Source: Tychonema litorale BBK16
Lineage (GTDB): Bacteria > Cyanobacteriota > Cyanobacteriia > Cyanobacteriales > Microcoleaceae
Assembly (NCBI RefSeq): GCF_021648855.1
Contig: NZ_JAKJHX010000147.1
Span: 1-12,029 of the forward strand
Length of the DNA: 12,029 bases
Direction: 5' to 3'
Within the stretch, counting starts at the first letter, position 1. Each line of letters starts with the position of its first letter. Positions 7,816-12,029 of this stretch are shown one piece after another. A program made the translations under genes and the position numbers. The notes under the pieces are model-generated. The model did no database searches and was not told where the DNA came from. It saw only the letters and a program-made list of their open reading frames with translations.

Positions 7816-8730
7816 ATGAAGAATTTGGAACAACGGGGGCATCTGTTGACGGAACAAGTCAATGTCAATAGTGAGAATTTAGATCAACTAAGTTCGATCG
7901 CATTGGTGGACTTGTTCAACCGGGAAGATGCTCAAACATTAAGTGCGATCGCCCAATCCCGCCAGCATTTAGCCCAAACAATTGATATCGCCGCTGAGTC
8001 TCTGCGTCACGGAGGCCGCCTTTTTTACGTCGGTGCGGGTACTTCGGGGCGTTTGGGGGTACTTGATGCCGCCGAGTGTCCACCCACCTTCTGCACGCCA
8101 CCAGAGCTCGTACAGGGGATTATCGCTGGGGGGGCGGGAGCTCTGGTGCGGAGTTCCGAGGATTTGGAGGATCGGGCGGAAGATGGGGCAGAGGCGATCG
8201 CCCACCGTCATATTACCAATCTCGATGTGGTCATCGGCATTACGGCTGGGGGCACAACGCCCTTTGTAGCTGGTGCTTTGCAGGCGGCTCGTCAGCGGGG
8301 AGCAAAAACGGTATTTATCGCCTGTGTACCCGTTGAACAAGTCAGTTTTGAGGCTGATGTTGATATTCGCTTGTTGGTTGGCCCGGAGATAGTCGCTGGT
8401 TCGACGCGCTTAAAAGCAGGTACGGTGACAAAAATGGCTTTGAATATTATTTCAACTGGGGTAATGGTCAAGCTGGGTAAGGTTTATGGCAATCGTATGG
8501 TTGATGTGGCGGTGACTAATAAGAAGTTACGCGATCGGGCTGTGCAAATGCTACAAGATTTGACTGATTTGAATCGGGATGAAGCGGGTTTTTTGCTGGA
8601 AAAAAGTGGCAAGTCTGTGAAGTTGGCTTTGATGATGCACTGGACTGGTTTGGAGAAGGAGGAGTGCGATCGCATTTTGGGTGAATTTCAAGGGAATTTG
8701 CGATCGGCTGTGGCATCAATTAGTCATTAG
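7816..8730 (+). CDS. murQ: N-acetylmuramic acid 6-phosphate etherase
   Basis: A SIS-domain enzyme of 304 residues, close to the usual ~300. MurQ cleaves the lactyl ether of MurNAc-6-phosphate to GlcNAc-6-phosphate and D-lactate in the cytoplasm, a step of peptidoglycan amino-sugar recycling. Diagnostic motifs in order: RGHLLTEQVN at the N-terminus; the sugar-phosphate loop VGAGTSGRLGVLDAAECPPTF (residues 72-92) with Glu87, expected to match the catalytic acid; SSEDLEDRAEDG (113-124) in the region of the second conserved Glu; GITAGGTTPFV (141-151); and GPEIVAGSTRLKAGT (189-203). The C-terminal helical part is intact. No strong Shine-Dalgarno site precedes the ATG, but the N-terminal motif fixes the start. 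The last codons, ISH-stop, are encoded by the start of a heptad repeat array, so the native C-terminal end may have been replaced. Enzymes supplying MurNAc-6-phosphate (such as an AnmK kinase) are not in this window. Confidence 0.96.
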   Translation: MKNLEQRGHLLTEQVNVNSENLDQLSSIALVDLFNREDAQTLSAIAQSRQHLAQTIDIAAESLRHGGRLFYVGAGTSGRLGVLDAAECPPTFCTPPELVQGIIAGGAGALVRSSEDLEDRAEDGAEAIAHRHITNLDVVIGITAGGTTPFVAGALQAARQRGAKTVFIACVPVEQVSFEADVDIRLLVGPEIVAGSTRLKAGTVTKMALNIISTGVMVKLGKVYGNRMVDVAVTNKKLRDRAVQMLQDLTDLNRDEAGFLLEKSGKSVKLALMMHWTGLEKEECDRILGEFQGNLRSAVASISH

Positions 8731-8767
8731 TCATTAGTCATTAGTCATTAGTCATTAGTCATTAGTC
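8719..8767. repeat. (ATTAGTC)7 heptad tandem array overlapping the murQ stop
   Basis: Seven perfect copies of ATTAGTC run without a break. The first copy and most of the second encode the last murQ residues Ile-Ser-His and its TAG stop (8728-8730); the rest is untranslated. After the array come AACAG and a T7 run (8773-8779), which could end transcription only weakly because no strong stem precedes it. Confidence 0.95.
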
Positions 8768-8798
8768 AACAGTTTTTTTGTAGGGACACGGCAATGCC

Positions 8799-8995
8799 CA
8801 TTGGTGTCAACTTAAGGTCAAACCCAGCCAGAGACTGCTGTTTGACCATTAAATCTAGATCCCCCCTAGCCCCCCTTAAGAAGGGGGGGACAGGAGTCTT
8901 TTCAAAGTCCCCCTTCTTAAGGGGGATTTAGGGGGATCTAGACTTAGGGAAAAACGAGATTTATCAAGGCTTTCAGGCTTAAGTTGACACCAATG
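8799..8995. mobile_element. 197-bp MITE-like element with 18-bp TIRs and 9-bp target duplication
   Basis: The perfect 18-bp terminal inverted repeats are CATTGGTGTCAACTTAAG (8799-8816) and its reverse complement (8978-8995). They are bracketed by the direct repeat GGCAATGCC at 8790-8798 and 8996-9004. The interior has no open reading frame of note. It contains a hairpin GGTCAAAC/GTTTGACC (8816-8847) and a larger C/G-rich inverted repeat (8854-8942). This is the structure of a non-autonomous miniature transposable element. Because the target is itself palindromic, the boundary is ambiguous: TIRs of 21 bp beginning GCC, with a 3-bp AAT duplication, fit equally well. I do not assign an IS family. 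Confidence 0.75.
8854..8942. repeat. Nested C-rich inverted repeat (TCTAGATCCCCC type)
   Basis: The left half begins TCTAGATCCCCC (8854) and the right half ends GGGGGATCTAGA (8942). Each half also contains its own small palindrome, a CCCCCTT stem with an AAGGGGG partner and a three-base loop (around 8871-8888 and 8909-8925). The two halves are similar but not identical, differing in C-run length and at CTAG versus TAAA. GATCCCCCTAAATCCCCC-like repeats are widespread in cyanobacterial intergenic DNA. Here one lies inside the 197-bp element. Confidence 0.75.
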
Positions 8996-9000
8996 GGCAA

Positions 9001-9040
9001 TGCCGTGTCCTCTATTTGGATGCCGTCTCCTCTATTTGGA
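9001..9040. repeat. 20-bp tandem duplication, one mismatch
   Basis: TGCCGTGTCCTCTATTTGGA (9001-9020) is followed directly by a copy (9021-9040) differing only by G to C at its seventh base. The first unit contains the right half of the split palindrome and the end of the target duplication. No gene occurs here; the CAP-RTX stop is at 9069-9071. Confidence 0.85.
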
Positions 9041-9068
9041 GAAGTCGGAAATCTGGATATGCTATCTT

Positions 9069-10469
9069 TTAGGAGTTGACAAAAACGCTCGATGTAAGCT
9101 GACCTTGACTTACACCTTGCACAATTCCCAAATAATTAGCACCAGATTTAATCGCTGTAGAAGCAATACTAGCACTTCCATCCAATCTCAAACTTACAGC
9201 TTCAAAAGTTAGATTAGCAAATCCGATGCCATCGCTCAAACCAATTTTATCTCCCAGGGTAAAATCGGTAATCACATCTGCCCTGACTAAAGTAGCTGAA
9301 GCTGACAAACCTCCTGCGAGAATAAACGTATCACTACCGCCGCCGCCAGTCAAAATGTCTTGATCGCGATCGCCCGCCAACAAATCATCGCCATTACCGC
9401 CAATCAAGATATCATCTTCTTTGCCACCACGGAGAGTATCGTTCCCGTCTCCTCCAATCAGGCGATCGTTATCATTGTTACCGGTGATCAAATCATTCCC
9501 AACACCACCATCAATTAAATCAGATTCTTTACCACCTGATAGGCTGTCATTCCCAGCACCACCGTTCATGGTATCAGCACCTTGCATCCCATTAATAATG
9601 TCAACACCGTCTCCACCGGTGAGACTATCTTTCCCAGAAAGGGCAAAAATTGGTAATCCAGCAGCACTTGCGGGTATTTGACTATCGCCACTGTCAGATA
9701 GGAAATAATTGCCACCGCTGACTGTATTTTTGGGGGCTTGTGTTGGACTGCCATCACCTGTAGCATTTGCGATCGGTGAGGTGATAGATACAGATATGCC
9801 AGGTGTCGGTGTGGGAGTTGGAGTCGGAGTTGGTGTCGGAGTTGGTGTCGGAGTTGGCGTAGGAGTTGGAGTTGGAGTTGGAGTTGGTACGGGAGTTGGA
9901 GTTGGAGTTGGTACGGGAGTTGGAGTCGGTGTTGGTGTCGGTGTTGGTGTCGGTGTGGGATTAACACTACCGTCAAGAGAAGTACCAAAAACTTGTGTCC
10001 AGTAGTGTTTAAAATTTACACTACCAGTATCATTGGCCAAGAAATAGTGACCAATCCCAATTTCTTTGAGGTTGGGGTTGAGGATATTTTTACGGTGGCC
10101 ATCACTGTTCATCCATGAGCTTACAACTGCTTCAGGTGTCGCAGAACCGGCAGCAATATTTTCCGCGGCCGCCGAGAATTTATAACCACTTGCAGTAATC
10201 CGACTACTCATGGAAGAACCATCTTTTCCTGTATGAGAAAAGAAGTCTTGGATTGCCATGTTTTCTGTATGCTTTGTCGCCGCACTGGCCAACTGAGAAT
10301 TTGAGGTTAATGCTGATAAACCCAATTTGCTACGTTCTACATTAGTAAGTTCTAGAACTTTATCAACAAAGGATTGATTTGTTGCACTTGCAAAACGCTC
10401 AGGTATCAAACCTCCTTCATTTAAGAGATCCAAAGGTTGATCAGCAAAATTATTTATTGGTTCAAACAT
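9069..10469 (-). CDS. Secreted CAP-domain / PT-linker / RTX calcium-binding protein
   Basis: The protein is 466 residues. After ~30 leader residues comes a CAP/SCP domain of the bacterial YkwD type (about residues 34-165). It has [36 protein letters not shown] and YWTQVFG, and retains the usual His, Glu and His positions (about H79, E103, H125). A 53-residue Pro-Thr linker (171-223, two Val) separates it from about 11 RTX nonapeptides, GGxGxDxLx (285-383), which bind calcium. The C-terminal ~80 residues, with [15 protein letters not shown], resemble the end of cyanobacterial RTX proteins exported by type I secretion. No Sec signal peptide is present, which fits that route; no ABC exporter is in this window. 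The start is the ATG at 10467-10469, because GGAG lies six bases upstream; the in-frame TTG at 10479-10481 overlaps that site. The substrate or target is unknown; CAP domains occur in secreted proteins of varied function. Confidence 0.9.
   Translation of the reverse strand: MFEPINNFADQPLDLLNEGGLIPERFASATNQSFVDKVLELTNVERSKLGLSALTSNSQLASAATKHTENMAIQDFFSHTGKDGSSMSSRITASGYKFSAAAENIAAGSATPEAVVSSWMNSDGHRKNILNPNLKEIGIGHYFLANDTGSVNFKHYWTQVFGTSLDGSVNPTPTPTPTPTPTPTPVPTPTPTPVPTPTPTPTPTPTPTPTPTPTPTPTPTPTPGISVSITSPIANATGDGSPTQAPKNTVSGGNYFLSDSGDSQIPASAAGLPIFALSGKDSLTGGDGVDIINGMQGADTMNGGAGNDSLSGGKESDLIDGGVGNDLITGNNDNDRLIGGDGNDTLRGGKEDDILIGGNGDDLLAGDRDQDILTGGGGSDTFILAGGLSASATLVRADVITDFTLGDKIGLSDGIGFANLTFEAVSLRLDGSASIASTAIKSGANYLGIVQGVSQGQLTSSVFVNS
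9801..9959 (-). repeat. Hexanucleotide minisatellite encoding the Pro-Thr linker
   Basis: There are 27 prolines alternating with 24 Thr and 2 Val residues, encoded by six-base units such as CCAACT and CCGACA with synonymous third-base changes. Groups of units recur in higher-order blocks, for example around the two GGTACG units that give Val. Gain or loss of whole units keeps the frame, so linker length may vary between strains. Confidence 0.9.
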
Positions 10470-10475
10470 GGGAAA

Positions 10476-10479
10476 CTCC
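10476..10479 (-). promoter_or_regulatory. Ribosome binding site of the CAP-RTX gene
   Basis: GGAG on the minus strand, six bases before the ATG at 10467-10469. It decides the start codon, since the upstream TTG candidate would share bases with it. It is the clearest Shine-Dalgarno site in the window. Confidence 0.7.
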
Positions 10480-10580
10480 AAAAATCTAGATGGGCTTACT
10501 TACTCTCTACAAGATGCGTGGAGATTTTCCGTATAACTGGCCGCAAAAATTTGGTGTTAATCGATTTACTTAAATTTGAG

Positions 10581-10633
10581 ATTAAAGAATCAGATTCCAC
10601 ATCTTTAATTGATATCAGTGAATCTACTGATAT
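10581..10633. repeat. Two adjacent perfect hairpins upstream of the CAP-RTX gene
   Basis: ATTAAAGA (10581-10588) pairs with TCTTTAAT (10602-10609) across a 13-base loop. Two bases later ATATCAGT (10612-10619) pairs with ACTGATAT (10626-10633) across a six-base loop. Both stems are perfect 8-mers and lie 110-165 bp upstream of the CAP-RTX start. They could be operator-like sites or a 5' leader structure; this is inference only. Confidence 0.55.
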
Positions 10634-10741
10634 TTTTGATAATTGGAGAGGAAGAAAAAAAGAGATGAATGATTCCGAACAGAAATCAAGAGATTCTATT
10701 ATTTGATCCCGTAAATATACTTAAGCAACATATTTTTTGGG

Positions 10742-10763
10742 GAACAGGCTTTTCGGCCTGTTC
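10742..10763. repeat. GAACAGGC hairpin, second family member
   Basis: GAACAGGC-TTTTCG-GCCTGTTC is a perfect 8-bp stem with a six-base loop. It is flanked by T6 on the left (10733-10738) and A6 on the right (10766-10771), which can extend the stem. It shares the 14-mer TTTGGGGAACAGGC with 7242-7255. A terminator role is possible but no U-tract follows on either strand. Confidence 0.7.
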
Positions 10764-10775
10764 TTAAAAAAGCAA

Positions 10776-10789
10776 GAAGGAAGAAGGAA
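10776..10789. repeat. (GAAGGAA)2 heptad repeat
   Basis: Two perfect copies of GAAGGAA. It is short on its own, but heptads of this composition are a typical cyanobacterial STRR, and two other heptad arrays lie in this window's intergenic gaps. Confidence 0.55.
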
Positions 10790-10826
10790 AAAGCCAGAAA
10801 CTTTAAAATAATAATTTTCGACTTCC

Positions 10827-10882
10827 AATGCCCAATGCCCTATGCCCTATGCCCAATGCCCAATGCCCTATGCCCTATGCCC
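10827..10882. repeat. (WATGCCC)8 heptad tandem array abutting the HEAT gene stop
   Basis: Eight heptads, AATGCCC or TATGCCC, run from 10827 to 10882 in the order A, A, T, T, A, A, T, T. A further partial unit, TAT, follows. The stop codon of the HEAT-repeat gene (10882-10884, minus strand) is formed at the junction. Confidence 0.92.
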
Positions 10883-11535
10883 TATCCTCCTTTTGCTTCC
10901 AAAGCAACTTGCTCAACTTCATCTTTGGCGAGAATTTCCAAAGCCGCTTCTGCTTCTGTACCGCCTAATCTTCTGAGAGCTTGGGCGACTCTATAACGAA
11001 TTTGCCAATCTTCATTTCCGGCGTAGGGAAGGAGCAGTGGGAGTGCTCGTTTATCTCCCAATTCTCCTAATGCACTGATGGCGATGGTTTGGATCAATTC
11101 GTTGTCAGAAGTTAGGGCATTTTCTAACATCGGAAATGCTTGTGGATCTCCCATTTCTCCCAAGGCTGCGACGATGCTGAGTTGAACTAGCCACTCAGAT
11201 GTATTGCTGTAAACTTGCTGTAAATCTGCTAAAGCATCGGTTAGTTTCAAAGCACCCAAAGCATCGGCTGCTGCTGCTTGCACGTCGGGTTCTGGATCGT
11301 TGTTCAAGCTGTGAAGCAGTACCTCTAAGGCGTTCGAGAGATTCTCTGTGCCGAGGGTTGACATTTGGCTGACGGCGGCATAACGAACGCGGACGTTTTT
11401 GTCGCCGATCGCAATTTGAATCAGTTTATAGGCGATCGCAGGTTCTAGTTGACGTAGTTGATTGACACCTCGCAGGCGATCGCCAAAATCTTCGGAATTC
11501 AGCAATTGTTCAACAGATTCAGGGGTAATATTCAT
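10882..11535 (-). CDS. nblB: HEAT-repeat protein, probable phycobilisome degradation protein NblB
   Basis: The protein is 217 residues, all helical and soluble, and built of about five HEAT/PBS-lyase type repeats (roughly residues 34-63, 66-97, 100-130, 131-161 and 162-192). They carry the usual VRxxAAxALGxLG signature: VRVRYAAVSQMSTLG, VQAAAADALGAL, VQLSIVAALGEMGD, IQTIAISALGELGD and IRYRVAQALRRLGG. The N-terminus, with TPESVEQLL-SEDFGDRL-GVNQLRQL, and the overall length resemble the cyanobacterial NblB family. NblB is related to CpcE/PecE bilin lyases and acts in phycobilisome or pigment breakdown during starvation. The general HEAT call is secure; the NblB call rests on recognition, and a CpcE/F-like lyase subunit or an unassigned HEAT adaptor are the alternatives. 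It lies 36 bp downstream of the CBS gene on the same strand, suggesting co-transcription. The stop abuts a heptad array. ATG at 11533-11535 is the chosen start, without a clear ribosome site. Confidence 0.8.
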   Translation of the reverse strand: MNITPESVEQLLNSEDFGDRLRGVNQLRQLEPAIAYKLIQIAIGDKNVRVRYAAVSQMSTLGTENLSNALEVLLHSLNNDPEPDVQAAAADALGALKLTDALADLQQVYSNTSEWLVQLSIVAALGEMGDPQAFPMLENALTSDNELIQTIAISALGELGDKRALPLLLPYAGNEDWQIRYRVAQALRRLGGTEAEAALEILAKDEVEQVALEAKGG

Positions 11536-11571
11536 GATTTTCTGGTTAATTTATGTTAAAATAGTGACCAA

Positions 11572-12029
11572 TTAAAGTTCAGCTACCATTGCTCGGACAA
11601 TATCTCCCCTAGTGAGGATACCAATTACTTTGCCAGCAGTATCAAGCACCGGCAATCTGTGAATATGGCGCTCATGCAGAAGTTTTGCAGCTTCTTGAAC
11701 AGATTTTCCCGGTGTGATACTAACTGGATCTCGGCTCATCACTTCTCCTACTGTTTGTCCCAAAGCCTTGTGAAGTTCTTGCTCGTAACGAGATGGATTT
11801 TCTAAGTAAATCACGCTGTCGAGTACCATGATGTAAGTAGGCGGAGTAGCGCCTGTTTCCTGCCACATCAAATCACTTTCGGAGATGACACCGATCAACA
11901 AATCATTGGCATCTACAACCGGAAGGCCGCTAATTCGGCGATCGGCTAAAATCTTAATGGCTTCCTTGACTGACATTTCCGATCGCGCCGTCAGGGGTTC
12001 GCGAGTCATTAAATCGGCTACTGTTTTGG
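11572..12029 (-). CDS. Tandem CBS-domain protein (5' end cut by window edge)
   Basis: The frame is open to the right edge. Before the internal ATG at 12007-12009 the codons read KTVADL, preceded by a partial Pro codon. That is the usual beginning of this family (M-x-KTVADxMT), so the true start is probably only one or two codons outside. Numbered from the internal Met, CBS domain one covers about residues 1-50 (MTREPLTARS, ISGLPVVD, LIGVISESDLM). A central segment follows, with YIMVLDSVIYLENPSRYEQEL. CBS domain two covers about 87-142 (VGEVMSRDPVSITP, HRLPVLD, VIGILTRGDIVRAM). CBS pairs bind adenosine nucleotides and sense energy state. The stand-alone type resembles plant chloroplast CBSX proteins that regulate thioredoxin. 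Partner and ligand here are unknown. The HEAT gene follows 36 bp downstream. Confidence 0.92.
   Translation of the reverse strand, partial: KTVADLMTREPLTARSEMSVKEAIKILADRRISGLPVVDANDLLIGVISESDLMWQETGATPPTYIMVLDSVIYLENPSRYEQELHKALGQTVGEVMSRDPVSITPGKSVQEAAKLLHERHIHRLPVLDTAGKVIGILTRGDIVRAMVAEL

Larger units (their letters stand above)
8784..9010. repeat. Palindromic intergenic repeat split by an inserted element
   Basis: The outermost arms, 8784-8816 and 8978-9010, are inverted repeats over 33 bases with a single mismatch. Removing the inner element and one copy of the 9-bp duplication restores a 21-bp palindrome: core GGCAATGCC with GGACAC before it and GTGTCC after it. The single mismatch is explained because the core's central base cannot pair with itself. 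The restored sequence resembles a palindrome common between cyanobacterial genes. Confidence 0.75.
10482..10881. other. Intergenic region upstream of the CAP-RTX gene, rich in small repeats
   Basis: About 400 bp with no convincing gene between the CAP-RTX start and the HEAT gene stop. It contains two adjacent hairpins (10581-10633), a GGAACAGGC hairpin (10742-10763), two GAAGGAA heptads (10776-10789) and a WATGCCC heptad array (10827-10882). The CAP-RTX promoter should lie here, read on the minus strand, but no clear -10/-35 pair was found. The stretch 10482-10580 shows nothing I recognise. Confidence 0.6.

Noticed and set aside
7969..8340. 123-residue minus-strand frame opposite murQ
   Set aside because: MurQ motifs are intact on the plus strand across the whole stretch; the antisense frame has no domain.
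8719..8767. Heptad array as a CRISPR-like or integron-like repeat
   Set aside because: The seven-base units are contiguous with no spacers; it is a simple tandem STRR array.
8784..9010. The large inverted repeat as a rho-independent terminator for murQ and the CAP-RTX gene
   Set aside because: The arms are separated by about 160 bp and lack a U-tract; the TIR and target duplication structure explains the symmetry better. It may still hinder read-through.
9709..10005. 98-residue Val-Gly repeat frame on the plus strand
   Set aside because: It is the antisense reading of the Pro-Thr minisatellite; the repeats keep all frames open by composition.
10437..10706. 89-residue plus-strand open frame beginning inside the CAP-RTX gene
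   Set aside because: It overlaps the secure CAP-RTX start on the other strand, has no ribosome site or recognisable domain, and its second half covers the two hairpins. A decayed gene remnant cannot be excluded, but there is no support.

Overview
The window looks like chromosomal DNA of a cyanobacterium, probably a filamentous one. The palindrome GCGATCGC (HIP1) is frequent, several heptameric tandem repeats (STRR-type) are present, and the DUF3110 protein, the very large TamB/TIC236-like protein and the CBS and HEAT proteins all have a cyanobacterial look. Nothing in it resembles a prophage, CRISPR array or defence island. No rRNA or tRNA gene was recognised.

Layout. Positions 1-223 (+) hold the 3' end of a gene for a forkhead-associated (FHA) domain protein. 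After a short repeat-bearing gap, 442-7110 (-) is a 2222-residue TamB-family protein: an envelope-spanning, membrane-anchored beta-rich protein with a C-terminal TamB (DUF490) domain. A roughly 300-bp gap (7111-7414) separates it from the divergent pair DUF3110 protein (7415-7795, +) and murQ (7816-8730, +), which are 20 bp apart. A convergent gap of about 340 bp (8731-9068) is filled with repeats, including a 197-bp element with 18-bp terminal inverted repeats and a 9-bp target duplication. On the minus strand, 9069-10469 encodes a secreted CAP-domain/PT-linker/RTX protein. A 400-bp gap full of hairpins and heptad repeats follows, and then a two-gene minus-strand unit: a tandem CBS protein (5' end cut by the window edge) followed by a HEAT-repeat protein that is probably NblB.

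Functional picture. TamB belongs to envelope biogenesis, MurQ to cell-wall amino-sugar recycling, and the CAP-RTX protein to the secreted or cell-surface fraction. The CBS and HEAT genes look like cytoplasmic regulators, with the HEAT gene probably linked to phycobilisome turnover. Apart from the two short gene pairs there is no evidence of one integrated pathway, and I see no convincing undescribed multi-gene system.

The most interesting signal is the invasion of genes and gene ends by small repeats. Three copies of the AATCTAA-type heptad repeat lie in frame inside tamB, each in one of three tandem modules, and one shares 21 identical bases with a copy in the intergenic gap just upstream. 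The murQ stop codon lies inside a (ATTAGTC)7 array. The HEAT gene stop touches a (WATGCCC)8 array. The 197-bp element has inserted into a pre-existing palindromic repeat whose intact form can be reconstructed exactly.
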